This document shows, one piece after another, positions 33,789-43,611 of a stretch of DNA of 64,000 nt. The stretch covers positions 1,426,001-1,490,000 of the forward strand of contig OY730477.1 in NCBI GenBank assembly GCA_963422745.1, written 5' to 3'. Positions within the stretch are counted from its first letter, which is position 1; the number at the start of each line of letters is the position of its first letter. The notes beneath the pieces were generated by a model. It was not told the origin of the DNA and ran no database searches. It saw only the letters and a program-made list of their open reading frames with translations. This DNA is from G963422745 sp963422745 (GTDB taxonomy: Bacteria > Actinomycetota > Acidimicrobiia > Acidimicrobiales > Aldehydirespiratoraceae). Both the position numbers and the translations under genes were made by a program.

Positions 33789-34352
33789 TGTCCAAAGGCG
33801 TGCGCGAGGACGTAAGCCGTGTTGTTTTGTGCACTGTGAATGCGTTACTGCGATACCCTTCGTCGTCGCGCGCCGGTGCCCGAGAGGCCCAAGGGAGCGG
33901 CCTGCAAAGCCGTACAGTCGCGGGTTCGAATCCCGCCCGGCGCTCGCAACGGTGTCGAACTCGATGCTTTGCCACACGGCGTGAAGTACCTGGTCAGCAT
34001 TCGGGCCTGTAGCGCCGCAGGTGATGGTCCTTGGTCACCCCAGCCAGCAAGGCAATCGGCTTTGCAAGGCAATCGCGGGCTACCCAACCCACTGGTTGCA
34101 TTTGGATCATCGACGGTCGCCTTTGCTGTCGGCTCAGGGGACGTCTTTGTGGGTGTTGTGGTCGGTGCCCTCTAACGGTGGTTTCTCCGATTCGGTACTA
34201 CAACGTGCGTTGTCGGTTCGTGGATGATCTCTGGACCAGAGCCGTTGTGGCAGTCGCTGGCCGAACACCGTGCCCACCATCATCGGCCTGCAGTCAAGAT
34301 CGGCCTATTTCTGGGGGGCTGTCAGCGCCGATTTGCCGGTGTCTTGTGGCGA
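33789..34352. other. Intergenic region with tRNA-Cys and small inverted repeats
   Basis: Besides the tRNA this 564-base gap contains no convincing gene. It holds a 12-bp direct repeat GCAAGGCAATCG at 34047 and 34064, and two compact palindromes, ACAACGTGCGTTGT (34200-34213) and CTCTGGACCAGAG (34229-34241), which may be binding sites or parts of terminators. No T-rich terminator tail is seen. Confidence 0.6.
33870..33944 (+). tRNA. tRNA-Cys (anticodon GCA)
   Basis: The cloverleaf can be drawn fully: a seven-pair acceptor stem GCGCCGG/CCGGCGC, a three-pair D stem CCC/GGG, the anticodon stem GCGGC/GCCGT (one G-U pair) with loop CTGCAAA, and the T arm GCGGG-TTCGAAT-CCCGC. Discriminator base is T; CCA is not encoded. 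It lies 81 bases after pheT. Confidence 0.96.
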
Positions 34353-35990
34353 CTATGTACGAGCGCGAAGCCTACGCCGGATGATCTCGCGCCTCTTTTG
34401 AAGATCGCGGTAGGTGAGTGTCTGTATCGAAGTGTCGATTCCCAGCGCATTCCGCAAGCCGTCGGCGTCAAAACGGTACTCAGCGGGATCCATCCCCATC
34501 TCCGCCGCCAGGCGGGCCCCGTGGGCGCTTGCGAAGTAGGCGGCGACCTCAGCGATCTCGCCAAGCAGGTCCAGTTCCGGAGCAAGGCGAGCGATTGCAC
34601 CGTCAAGAAACATCATGTTCTTCACGAACAGCATCAACTCCTTGGGTATTTGTGCTCCGTAGCCGAGAAGGGCTTTGACCACACGCTGGAGCTCAGTCAC
34701 CAACTCTTGGGCATCCAAGGTGGTTGGATCGACGACTTCTTCGAGCAGCCCCAGATCCTGCGCGATGGCGTCAAGATCAGAATCTGCGGGCAGAGCCCCA
34801 AGATCACGCAGCGCTCTCAGCCGGCCAATCGGATCATCCATGGTGGTGCTGACTAGGAGCCGCACGAAAGCTCGACGTCGTGGTTCGCTCATTCGGCCGG
34901 TTATGCCGAAATCAAGCAGCGCAGTTCGCCCGTCGGGTCTGACGTAGAGATTGCCGCCGTGCAGGTCGCCGTGGAAGACCCCGTGTATCAAAGCACCTTC
35001 CATGAACCCGATCATCCCCGAGCGAACAACCGCATGGGTATCAACACCGTGTTCGCTGTAACTCGCCAAGTTGTCGAACCGAAAGCCGTCGAGGCGTTCC
35101 ATCACCAGCACACGCCGTGTTACAAGCGTGGGATGCGGCCGCGGCACGATGAATTGACGCTGACCCAAATCAGCGAATACTCGGGCCACGTCGATCATGT
35201 TGGCTGCCTCGATGCGAAAGTCGAGTTCCTCACTAATGGTGTGGGCAAACACCTCCACCAACGCAGGTGGGTTGGCCAGCGCGGCAATACGGATCCGACC
35301 CACGAGCATCGGTGCCACCCAGGCCATCACGGCCAGGTCCTGATGGACGAGGCTGTCGACACCGGGGCGCTGAACCTTGACCACCACGGCAGTGCCGTCG
35401 GCAAGCGTCGCTGCGTGGACCTGTGCTACCGACGCCGCCGCGACTGGTTGGCGTTCGAAATCGGAAAACAGGTGCTCAAGCGGGGCGCCGAGGCCTTGCT
35501 CGACCACCCGGCGCACATCGGCGAACGATTCGGGTGGCACCTGGTCGCGGCACCGGGCGAACTCAGCCACGAGTTCGCCCGGAAAGATCCCCTCCCCGCT
35601 GGATATGAGCTGACCGAGTTTGATATATGTCGGACCTAAGATCTCTGCCGCTTTACGCAGACGACGTGCTAGATCTGCCACTGAGGTCGCGCCACCCCTT
35701 CGACGACCGCTGAGTGCCCATGCCGTCACAGCTCCACCGAGGTGGCGGATTACGTGCAATGGTCGACGACCCGACGGAAAGCGGCTAGGGGTGATCAGTG
35801 CTGGGAGGCGACGTCGGGTGGCGGCTCGAAGCGATTCCACGTCGCGGTACCAGACGAGCCGGTCAAGTTCGACGGTCCAGGGGGCGTCATCGCTGAAAGC
35901 ACCAAGGGCCAGATCGGGTGGCGGGCCGGTCACGCAGTCAAGTGTCGCCGTGGCTTCGCTTCGCGCCAACGCGGTCCTAGCCGACGCCAA
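34353..35990 (-). CDS. ABC1/UbiB-family atypical protein kinase
   Basis: This 545-residue protein belongs to the UbiB/ADCK/Coq8 family linked to quinone synthesis and lipid handling. The family KxGQ motif is TYIKLGQLISS, the alanine-rich loop VAAASVAQVH replaces the P-loop of ordinary kinases, and KVQRPG, HGDLHGGNL and LLDFGITG give the catalytic Lys, catalytic Asp and metal-binding Asp. A C-terminal amphipathic region follows. TTG 35990 is the longest start; GTG about 19 codons later is possible. It is last in a minus-strand unit with kgd and cysQ. Confidence 0.88.
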   Translation of the reverse strand: MASARTALARSEATATLDCVTGPPPDLALGAFSDDAPWTVELDRLVWYRDVESLRAATRRRLPALITPSRFPSGRRPLHVIRHLGGAVTAWALSGRRRGGATSVADLARRLRKAAEILGPTYIKLGQLISSGEGIFPGELVAEFARCRDQVPPESFADVRRVVEQGLGAPLEHLFSDFERQPVAAASVAQVHAATLADGTAVVVKVQRPGVDSLVHQDLAVMAWVAPMLVGRIRIAALANPPALVEVFAHTISEELDFRIEAANMIDVARVFADLGQRQFIVPRPHPTLVTRRVLVMERLDGFRFDNLASYSEHGVDTHAVVRSGMIGFMEGALIHGVFHGDLHGGNLYVRPDGRTALLDFGITGRMSEPRRRAFVRLLVSTTMDDPIGRLRALRDLGALPADSDLDAIAQDLGLLEEVVDPTTLDAQELVTELQRVVKALLGYGAQIPKELMLFVKNMMFLDGAIARLAPELDLLGEIAEVAAYFASAHGARLAAEMGMDPAEYRFDADGLRNALGIDTSIQTLTYRDLQKRREIIRRRLRART

Positions 35991-36015
35991 GAGATGCCAT
36001 CACCGCAGCAGGTGC

Positions 36016-36789
36016 TCACGTCGGTGCCGATGCAAGTACTGAGAGAAGGGCTTCGGCCAGTTCGGGCCGACAAATGACGAGGTCGGGTAGCCAGACGTCG
36101 GCCTGGTTGTATCGCAACGCCGAGCCGTCAAGTCGGCTGACGTGACACCCGGCTGCGGCTGCCACAGCCGACGGTGCGCACGAGTCCCACTCGAACTGTC
36201 CACCGGCATGCGCATAGATCTCGCAGTCTCCGCGAACGACAGCCATGGCCTTCGCTCCCGCCGACCCCATCGTCATCGTTTCGGCTCCGAGTTGCTGCGC
36301 CGCTCGCAGCACCACAGGATCGGCTCGGCTGCGGCTCACAACCATCCGTGGCGGGACTCTGGCGCTCAGCGGCAGGGATGGGGGATCCGCAGTTGAAAGA
36401 ACCGCTCCCAGAGCCGGCAACGCAACTGCGGCGGCGACTGGGACCTGCTCTGTGACCAGCGCCACATGCACAGCCCAGTCCGTACACCCCGGCATACCGA
36501 ACTCACGGGTGCCGTCAAGGGGATCAACGATCCATACCCGATCCGCGGTTATACGAGCCGATCTATGGGTATTGTCGGTTGCTTCCTCGCTTAGCACACA
36601 GTCCTCGGGCCGTTCGATCGATAGACGTGTCAACAGCAATTCATGAGCCTGGCGGTCGCCTTGTGCTCGCAGCAGCGCTGGTGGCGCACCCTCGGCGTGC
36701 AGCCGGGCACGCAGGCCGACAAGAAGCTCGCCGGCTTCGTATGCGAGCGAAGCGGCCAGCTGGTGATCGTCTGGCGTAATGGAGGTCAA
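36016..36789 (-). CDS. cysQ: 3'(2'),5'-bisphosphate nucleotidase CysQ / inositol phosphatase family
   Basis: This 257-residue enzyme is of the lithium-sensitive IMPase superfamily and likely hydrolyses PAP, a by-product of sulfate assimilation. Metal-binding motifs are GDRQAHELL, LSEEATD, VDPLDGTREFG and EWDSCAPSAV. The block MGSAGAKAMAVVRGD and the end DLVICRPELAEALL closely follow the mycobacterial CysQ pattern. The start is TTG 36789, 33 bases after the kgd stop, so both are probably co-transcribed. Confidence 0.88.
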   Translation of the reverse strand: MTSITPDDHQLAASLAYEAGELLVGLRARLHAEGAPPALLRAQGDRQAHELLLTRLSIERPEDCVLSEEATDNTHRSARITADRVWIVDPLDGTREFGMPGCTDWAVHVALVTEQVPVAAAVALPALGAVLSTADPPSLPLSARVPPRMVVSRSRADPVVLRAAQQLGAETMTMGSAGAKAMAVVRGDCEIYAHAGGQFEWDSCAPSAVAAAAGCHVSRLDGSALRYNQADVWLPDLVICRPELAEALLSVLASAPT

Positions 36790-36822
36790 CGCAGTGATTG
36801 GAGTGGCTAACCCAAGAGCTTG

Positions 36823-39800
36823 CTAGCCCAGAGCTTCGTCAAGGAGCTGCGACACCTCCTGGTGGTGCACCTTGGCAGATCCACATGCTGGGGAGCCGGA
36901 CTCATGACGGCTCACACGCTGGATCCGGTGGGTGTGCTCGTGAGCTTCATATAGACGGCCCTTGATTGAGTTCCAAGGTCCCATGTTCTCTGGTTCCTCT
37001 TGCACCCAAAGCAACTCGGTTGCGTTCGGATACAGGTCAAGTTGGTAGGCAATAGCTCCGAAAGGCCACGGATAGAGTTGCTCAACCCGCACCACCGCGA
37101 CGGCCGCGTTTCGCTTATCGCGTTCCGACATCAGGTCAAAGCCCACTTTTCCCGAACACAGGATCACACGGCTGATCTGTTCTGGTGTTTCTCTGTGATG
37201 GTCACCGAGTACTTCCTCAAAGGTGCCCGACAACAGATCGGTGACACGGGAACGGCTCCAGCGTGACCGCAACAACGACTTGGGTGTGAAAACCACTAGT
37301 GGTGTCGGCGTCGACAGAAATGTCTGGCGTCGGAGAAGATGAAAGAACTGGGCGGCGGTCGTGGCATTACAGACCTGAATGTTGTCCTCCGCGGCCATGA
37401 GCAAGAAACGTTCGATCCTCGCGGAGGAGTGTTCCGGCCCCTGTCCTTCAAAGCCATGTGGCAACAGCAGGACCAAGCCGCAGTCCTGATCCCATTTGTC
37501 TTTTGCCGCTACCAAGAATTGGTCAATTATGATTTGAGCACCATTGGCGAAATCCCCGAACTGTGCTTCCCAGATCGTCAGTACATCCGGATTCACCACC
37601 GAATAGCCGTATTCGAATCCAAGCGTGGCATATTCCGAAAGCAAAGAGTCGTAGATCCACAGGTTCGTGCCCTCGCCCGCCAACTCGGCCAGTGGTCGAT
37701 GCTCCGCTTCGGTTTCGTAGTCGACAAGGGTCGAATGTCGATGACTGAAAGTTCCCCGCCGAGAATCCTGGCCAGCCAGACGAATCGAGGTTCCCTCCAA
37801 GAGAAGCGATCCGAATGCCATGGCCTCGCCCAACGCCCAGTCAATCTCGCCCTCGGCGAACATCTTGTCCCGAGCGGTAAACTGCTGTGCCAACTTGGGA
37901 TGCACAGCAAATCCGTCGGGAAGCGTCGAAAGAGCTTTGTGGATCCTTCGGATGGTCGCCTCGTTGACTGCGGTACGTAGGTGCGGCCGGACACCAGTAG
38001 CGGGAGTGGGTTGCCTGGCAATCCCATCGATTTCGCGGTTCGCATTGACCTCGTCAAGCGCCGACTGCAACCGGGCCCGAAAATCCGCAAGCGTTTCCTC
38101 GGCCTCGCTTGGCGTGAGGTCGTCTCGCTTGATGAGCGAAGCCGTGTACTGTGCTCGCACCGATGGGCGGGCATCAATGCGCCGGTACATCTCAGGAAGC
38201 GTGTAGCTCGGTTCGTCGCCTTCGTTGTGGCCGTGACGCCGGTAGCAGATCATGTCAATCACGACGTCTTTGTTGAAGTGTTGCCGGTATTTGAAAGCGA
38301 ATCGGGCAACGCGCACGCAGGCTTCGGGGTCATCACCGTTGACGTGAAAGATCGGAGCCTGGATCATCTTCGCCACGTCCGTCGAATACTCCGAGGACCG
38401 GGCCACGTCGGGAGTGGTGGTGAAGCCGAGTTGGTTGTTGATCACCACGTGGACGCTGCCGCCGACTCGGTACCCTTGGATCTGAGAAAGGTTGAGCGAC
38501 TCGGCCACCACACCCTGACCGGCGAAGGCTGCGTCGCCGTGAATCAGCAGTGGCAAGACAGGGTAGGCACCTTCGCCATCGGAGGGATCAATGCGATCCA
38601 TTCGTGCACGAACCATGCCGAGCACGACCGGGCTCACTGCTTCAAGGTGTGAAGGATTGGCGGCCAGTTCAAGTGGCAGTGTCTTGCCGCTACGGCCGAC
38701 AAAAACTCCAGTCTGGCCGAGGTGATACTTCACGTCCCCGGATCCCTGGGTCATCTCCGAGATCGTGCCACCTTCGAACTCGTTGAACAGTTGGCCGTAG
38801 GTTTTGCCGACGATGTTGACTAACACGTTGAGTCTGCCACGATGGGCCATGCCGATCACCGCTCCGGCCATCTCGGCGTCCGCGGCGGCTCCGAGCACGG
38901 CGTCCAGCAGCGGAATGGCTGACTCCGATCCTTCAATGCCGAACCGCTTTTGGCCGACGTATTTCTTTGCCAGGAACGTTTCGAGCGCCTCGGCCGCGTT
39001 GAGGCGGCTGAGTATGTGACGTTGTTCCTCCGCGTCAATTCGGCGTTCGGCACCCTCAAGCATCTCCTGTATCCAACGCTTCTCGGCTGGATCCTGGATG
39101 TGCATGTACTCCACCCCGATCGTGCGGCAGTAAGCGTCGCGTAACACTCCGAGCAGATCACCAAGCCTGAGCTTGCGATGGCCGCCCACCTGGGCGTAGA
39201 TTCCGGTTTCGGAGCCGGTGAGGAACTCACGGTCAAGGTCCCATATGGTGAGCCCGTAGGTGGCAGGGTCGAGTTCTGCGTGCATCTTGGGTTCCGAGAC
39301 CTGAAGCGGATCCAGGTCGGCTATCAGATGGCCACGCACACGGTGCATGTTGATTAGTTGGTTGACCTTGGCCTGCTTTTCCATCATGGCGCCGACCCGG
39401 TCGGTGGGATTCACGTCGCGGCGCCACTTCACAGCTTCGTATGGCACCGCAATTGAGCGAAAAACGTCAACGTAGAAGTCGTGCTCTCCCAACAGGAGTT
39501 CGTGCACCCTCTGCAGGAACATCCCCGATTCGGCACCCTGAATGATGCGATGGTCATAGGTGGAGGTGATGGTTATCACCTTCGATACACCGAGATTGGC
39601 CAGCATTGCTTGATCGGCGGCCTGATACTCCGCAGGGAAATCAATGGAACCGACGCCCACGATTAGTCCCTGGCCCTGCATCAGGCGAGGGACCGACTGC
39701 AGTGTGCCGATCGTTCCCGGGTTTGTCAGGGTGACGGTCGTGCCCCCGAAGTCGTCGGGACTGAGGTCGTTGCGGCGGACCTTGTCAACCACAGAGTTGT

Positions 39801-40590
39801 AGACATCCACGAACTTGCGGAAATCCAATGAGTCGGCGTCGGTGATGCACGGGACCAACAACGTGCGGTTGCCATCGGCGCGGACCACGTCTACTGCGAT
39901 GCCAAGCCCGACATGCTTGTTGCGTACGAGCATGGGTTTGCCGTCCGCGTTGACGCCGAAGGTGTTGTTCATCACCGGTAGGTAGTCGGCAATGGCTCGC
40001 ACTACGGCATAGCCAATAAGGTGTGTGAACGAGACCTTTCCGCCCAATTTGCGACCCAGGTGGCCGTTGATGATCTTGCGGTTGACCTCCAGTAACTTCG
40101 CTGGCACCTGACGGAAACTCGTCGCGGTCGGAACGGCGAGGCTCGCCTCCATGTTGGCAACTATCCGGGCACCAACACCACGAATCGGTTCTGGCTCGCC
40201 AGTCTGGTTCTTGTCAAGAAGTTGGGCTCGATCCACTGAGATGCCATTGTCGTCGGATTCGGTCGGTTTGGGCGCGGGGATGACTTTGGATCCGCTACCT
40301 TTGATGGTGTGTGCGGGTTCGGTTGGTGAAGACGCGCGTCGCAACGGATTCGCAACGGGCCGCTGCACCTCAACCGCGGAGGCCTCGATGGATCCGCTGC
40401 GTAACGCGGTCGTGTTTGCTGGCTCAGCCGCGTGAGTCCTGTGCGTGGAGTTCAGGCCTACCGCGTCGTCTTGTTCGAACCATTCCGACCAACTCGAATC
40501 CACCGAGGACGGGTCCGACTCCCATCTTGATCGCATCTCGTCAACAACCCAGTCGTTGGGTCCGTAGGTCATGTCATCGGCCCTCGTCAT
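36823..40590 (-). CDS. kgd: Multifunctional 2-oxoglutarate metabolism enzyme Kgd (fused E2-E1)
   Basis: This 1255-residue protein is the actinobacterial fusion of a succinyltransferase E2 domain with thiamine diphosphate-dependent 2-oxoglutarate E1. The short N-terminal oligomerisation helix (DWVVDEMRSRWESDP) is followed by a linker rich in Ser/Pro, the E2 catalytic domain with STYDHRIIQGAESG (about residue 345), and E1 with HRGRLNVLVNI, GDAAFAGQGVV and NNQLGFTT for ThDP binding. There is no lipoyl domain, so it relies on a lipoylated partner elsewhere. ATG 40590 follows TATGCT by six bases. It is divergent from xth by 38 bases. Confidence 0.95.
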   Translation of the reverse strand: MTRADDMTYGPNDWVVDEMRSRWESDPSSVDSSWSEWFEQDDAVGLNSTHRTHAAEPANTTALRSGSIEASAVEVQRPVANPLRRASSPTEPAHTIKGSGSKVIPAPKPTESDDNGISVDRAQLLDKNQTGEPEPIRGVGARIVANMEASLAVPTATSFRQVPAKLLEVNRKIINGHLGRKLGGKVSFTHLIGYAVVRAIADYLPVMNNTFGVNADGKPMLVRNKHVGLGIAVDVVRADGNRTLLVPCITDADSLDFRKFVDVYNSVVDKVRRNDLSPDDFGGTTVTLTNPGTIGTLQSVPRLMQGQGLIVGVGSIDFPAEYQAADQAMLANLGVSKVITITSTYDHRIIQGAESGMFLQRVHELLLGEHDFYVDVFRSIAVPYEAVKWRRDVNPTDRVGAMMEKQAKVNQLINMHRVRGHLIADLDPLQVSEPKMHAELDPATYGLTIWDLDREFLTGSETGIYAQVGGHRKLRLGDLLGVLRDAYCRTIGVEYMHIQDPAEKRWIQEMLEGAERRIDAEEQRHILSRLNAAEALETFLAKKYVGQKRFGIEGSESAIPLLDAVLGAAADAEMAGAVIGMAHRGRLNVLVNIVGKTYGQLFNEFEGGTISEMTQGSGDVKYHLGQTGVFVGRSGKTLPLELAANPSHLEAVSPVVLGMVRARMDRIDPSDGEGAYPVLPLLIHGDAAFAGQGVVAESLNLSQIQGYRVGGSVHVVINNQLGFTTTPDVARSSEYSTDVAKMIQAPIFHVNGDDPEACVRVARFAFKYRQHFNKDVVIDMICYRRHGHNEGDEPSYTLPEMYRRIDARPSVRAQYTASLIKRDDLTPSEAEETLADFRARLQSALDEVNANREIDGIARQPTPATGVRPHLRTAVNEATIRRIHKALSTLPDGFAVHPKLAQQFTARDKMFAEGEIDWALGEAMAFGSLLLEGTSIRLAGQDSRRGTFSHRHSTLVDYETEAEHRPLAELAGEGTNLWIYDSLLSEYATLGFEYGYSVVNPDVLTIWEAQFGDFANGAQIIIDQFLVAAKDKWDQDCGLVLLLPHGFEGQGPEHSSARIERFLLMAAEDNIQVCNATTAAQFFHLLRRQTFLSTPTPLVVFTPKSLLRSRWSRSRVTDLLSGTFEEVLGDHHRETPEQISRVILCSGKVGFDLMSERDKRNAAVAVVRVEQLYPWPFGAIAYQLDLYPNATELLWVQEEPENMGPWNSIKGRLYEAHEHTHRIQRVSRHESGSPACGSAKVHHQEVSQLLDEALG

Positions 40591-40596
40591 CAGCCA

Positions 40597-40602
40597 AGCA
40601 TA
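40597..40602 (-). promoter_or_regulatory. Putative leaderless -10 element of kgd
   Basis: TATGCT on the minus strand is 6 bases before ATG 40590. Its expected -35 position falls on the xth -10 hexamer. Confidence 0.6.
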
Positions 40603-40616
40603 TGCACAGCGCGCGG

Positions 40617-40622
40617 TACGGT
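40617..40622 (+). promoter_or_regulatory. Putative leaderless -10 element of xth
   Basis: TACGGT is 6 bases before GTG 40629, the start that gives the family N-terminus. Its expected -35 position lies on the kgd -10 hexamer. Confidence 0.58.
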
Positions 40623-40628
40623 TCCGGT

Positions 40629-41456
40629 GTGCGGATTGCCACCTGGAACGTCAACTCACTCAAGGCCCGTCTCGAGCGGGTTCTGCGCTGGATAGCCATG
40701 TTCGATCCCGATGTTGTGTGTCTCCAAGAAACCAAACTTGCCGACGCTGCATTCCCTGCCGTGGCCTTTGGCGAACTGGGCTACGACTGTCTGCACCACG
40801 GTCAGGGTCGATGGAATGGTGTGGCCATCCTGAGCAGAGTCGGGATCGAAGATCCAGTCTGGGGTTTTGGTGACGGCGCGGAACCCGATCGAGATGCGCG
40901 GATTGTGTGGGCAACCTGTGATGGTGTGCGGGTGGCAAGTTGCTATGTACCCAACGGACGGTCACTCGAACATGAGCAGTATCAATACAAACTTGCTTGG
41001 CTCGACCGACTCGCCGAGGACATTCGTGGCCAAGTACGACCCGATGACGAGTTGGTCGTGTCCGGCGACTTCAACATCGCCCCCGAAGATCGCGATGTAT
41101 GGAGTCCTGCAATGTACGAGGGCGGTACTCATGTGAGCCAAGCCGAACGCGATCGGCTGGCGACGCTGACCCGGTGGGGCTTGTTCGACGTATTCCGTGA
41201 GCAATACAACGAAGGCGGCCTTTACACGTGGTGGGACTATCGTGCGGGTGCCTTTCACAAACGCCAAGGCATGAGGATTGATCTTGTGTTGGCAACGCGA
41301 TCGGTGGCCGACAAGGTCTCCTTGGTGATAATTGACCGCAACGAACGCAAGGGCCCCAAGACCGACCCGCCGTCGGATCACGCTCCCGTGCTGATGGAAC
41401 TCCAACGCAGGTCGACCAGTAGACATAGGATCGGGTTCAACCGGTCCATGCCATAA
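40629..41456 (+). CDS. xthA: Exodeoxyribonuclease III (AP endonuclease, XthA family)
   Basis: This 275-residue Mg-dependent nuclease cleaves abasic sites and degrades 3' DNA ends in base excision repair. Active-site residues are Asn7 in RIATWNVNS, Glu34 in CLQETK, the SGDFNIAPED box, and the terminal SDHAPV. GTG 40629 is chosen because it starts right at the first beta strand; ATG 40605 would add eight residues and erase the promoter spacing. A 13-base gap separates it from the antiporter gene. Confidence 0.94.
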   Translation: MRIATWNVNSLKARLERVLRWIAMFDPDVVCLQETKLADAAFPAVAFGELGYDCLHHGQGRWNGVAILSRVGIEDPVWGFGDGAEPDRDARIVWATCDGVRVASCYVPNGRSLEHEQYQYKLAWLDRLAEDIRGQVRPDDELVVSGDFNIAPEDRDVWSPAMYEGGTHVSQAERDRLATLTRWGLFDVFREQYNEGGLYTWWDYRAGAFHKRQGMRIDLVLATRSVADKVSLVIIDRNERKGPKTDPPSDHAPVLMELQRRSTSRHRIGFNRSMP

Positions 41457-41469
41457 CGCCCGCCTTACG

Positions 41470-43611
41470 ATGCTGACGCCCCTAGACGAACATCAACTCC
41501 TAGTCTTCTGGACCCAATTGATGGTCTTGGTGGTGATGGCGAGGATCTGTGGTGCGTTGATGCTGCGCATCAACCTGCCGTCGGTCATCGGGCAACTTGC
41601 CGCCGGTGTGATCCTCGGACCGTCCATATTCGGCAAGGTCTGGCACGACGGCTTCGAGTGGTTTCTTCCTTCCGAGGAGATTTCCTCAGGCGCGCTGCTG
41701 GCTGTGAGTTGGGTTGGTGTTGCACTGCTGTTGGTCACAGCTGGGTTCGAAACCGACTTGGGCCTTATACGAAGGCTTGGGCGGGCGGCGGCGCTGGTGA
41801 CGGGTTTCTCGCTGCTGGTCCCGCTACTTGGTGGCCTGCTGATGGGTTCGCTACTTCCGGCAACGTTTATCGGCGAAGTCGGTGACCGCACCGTCTTCGC
41901 ATTGTTCGTAGCGGCCGCCCTTTCGGTATCTGCGTTGGCTGTTATCGCCAAGATCCTGTCCGAACTCGGGTTGATGCGGCGCGACTTCGGCCAGATCACA
42001 GTTGCGGCCGGTATGGCCAACGACGTGCTCGGCTGGGTGATGCTGGCTGTCTTCTCCGGGTTTGCGGTGTCCGGCGAAGTCTCCATTCGTGGAATTTTCC
42101 AGACGGTGATCGGGCTGGCGGTGTTCCTCGGTCTTGCTATGACGATCGGCCAGCGCCTGGTCGACCGAGCCCTTAGATGGGTGCGACGCGACGGTCCGGA
42201 CCTTGTAGGCGCAATGACCGTCGTTGTGATCACGATGCTCGCCTACGGCACCGCCACCCAGGCACTCGGGATTGAAGCCGTTCTTGGTGCGTTCGTGGCC
42301 GGTGTCGTATTACACCGTTCACGGTTCCAGCAACAAGACGTGCTGCACCACATCGAATCGCTCACGACCACGTTCCTCGCGCCGGTGTTCTTCGCCACTG
42401 CAGGTTTGCGGGTTGATCTCGGCTTGCTTGGCCAAGGCAACACATTGGCCTGGGCCGGGCTTCTTGTTGCTGTGGCGATCGTAGCCAAGTTCGCGGGAGC
42501 GTTCCTCGGGGCAAGGCTGGCGGGCCAGAGCCAGAGGGCCGCGTCGGCACTGGGTGCGGGACTCAACGCCAGAGGCGCGCTGGAGATCGTGATCGCCTCG
42601 GTTGGCCTTTCCCTCGGGGTGTTCACCGAAACCGCCTACGCGGTGATCATCGTCGTTCCCCTGGTTACCTCGGTGTTTGCGGCGGTCTCATTGCGCCTGA
42701 TTGTGCGCGACTGGTTGGGATCGCCGGAGGAACGTCAAAGGCTCGAACGAGAAGAGGCCCTGAGCCGGAACCTGGTGGTTCGCTCGTCACGGATCCTGTT
42801 ACCGTCCAAAGGCGAACCGGCGTCCATTGCGGCGGCGCAGCTTGCGCATTTTGTCTGGCCCACCGAGGCTCCGGCCACCGTGATCACGGTCGGCCCCGAC
42901 AAGAGTGCTGTTGACATTTCGGTTCTTCGTAATGTCTTTGACGAACGCAAGGTTGACCATGCTGTAGTTCGTTCCGATGACACCGCTGCGGCGATCCTGT
43001 CGGAGTCTCACCTCGGATACGGCGTGATCGTGGTAGGCGTAGCGGCCCGCCATGAGGGTGTGTTGTATTCGCCGATGGTTGATGACATCTTGATGAATTC
43101 CAGGATTCCGACTGTGATCGTGCGTCGGGCGAGAGGACTGGATCGTCCCCTGCCACCTGCATTCGGACGTGTTCTGGTCCCGGTTACGGGAACGGCATCG
43201 TCTCGTTCGGCCCAGGAAGTCGCCTTTGCGATATCGGGTCAACTCGGTACCGAGGTTGTGCTCACACACGTGCTCACACGAGCACCTTCGGCGATACCGC
43301 GATTGTTCGCACTCCGACGTGATCTTGACGACCCGGTCCTGATTGCGGGCCGCAGAATGATGGCGCGTGCAGGTGAACGTGCGCTTGAAGCTGGCATTGA
43401 GCCACGAACACTGATGCCCGAGGGAGTTTCGGTGGGTGACGCGTTAGTTGATATTGCGAAGGCAGAGTCAGCCGATCTGGTCGTGCTTGGTGCTCAGCTA
43501 CGTAACGTGGACGATCGTCCTTTTATTGGCCATCCCGTCGAGACGGTGCTTGAGCGTTGTGATGCCACGGTTGTTGTTGTTGCCCAACCACGTCCCGTTA
43601 ACCGCAGGTAA
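41470..43611 (+). CDS. CPA2-family cation/H+ antiporter with C-terminal UspA domains
   Basis: This 713-residue membrane protein has about twelve hydrophobic segments (residues 10-415) of the Na+(K+)/H+ exchanger fold followed by two cytoplasmic universal-stress (UspA-like) domains (about 435-560 and 570-710). The antiporter core motif is MANDVLGWVM, with Asn-Asp in place of the Asp-Asp seen in many electrogenic members. The last Usp domain has the nucleotide-binding type sequence VVLGAQLRNVDDRPFIGHPVETVL, somewhat changed from GxxG-9-GS. Ion specificity is unknown; nucleotide control through the Usp part is an inference. Confidence 0.87.
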   Translation: MLTPLDEHQLLVFWTQLMVLVVMARICGALMLRINLPSVIGQLAAGVILGPSIFGKVWHDGFEWFLPSEEISSGALLAVSWVGVALLLVTAGFETDLGLIRRLGRAAALVTGFSLLVPLLGGLLMGSLLPATFIGEVGDRTVFALFVAAALSVSALAVIAKILSELGLMRRDFGQITVAAGMANDVLGWVMLAVFSGFAVSGEVSIRGIFQTVIGLAVFLGLAMTIGQRLVDRALRWVRRDGPDLVGAMTVVVITMLAYGTATQALGIEAVLGAFVAGVVLHRSRFQQQDVLHHIESLTTTFLAPVFFATAGLRVDLGLLGQGNTLAWAGLLVAVAIVAKFAGAFLGARLAGQSQRAASALGAGLNARGALEIVIASVGLSLGVFTETAYAVIIVVPLVTSVFAAVSLRLIVRDWLGSPEERQRLEREEALSRNLVVRSSRILLPSKGEPASIAAAQLAHFVWPTEAPATVITVGPDKSAVDISVLRNVFDERKVDHAVVRSDDTAAAILSESHLGYGVIVVGVAARHEGVLYSPMVDDILMNSRIPTVIVRRARGLDRPLPPAFGRVLVPVTGTASSRSAQEVAFAISGQLGTEVVLTHVLTRAPSAIPRLFALRRDLDDPVLIAGRRMMARAGERALEAGIEPRTLMPEGVSVGDALVDIAKAESADLVVLGAQLRNVDDRPFIGHPVETVLERCDATVVVVAQPRPVNRR

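Noticed and set aside
34224..34856. Plus-strand gene overlapping the ubiB 3' end
   Set aside because: Most of it lies opposite the conserved UbiB coding sequence, and it has no recognisable motif or ribosome site.
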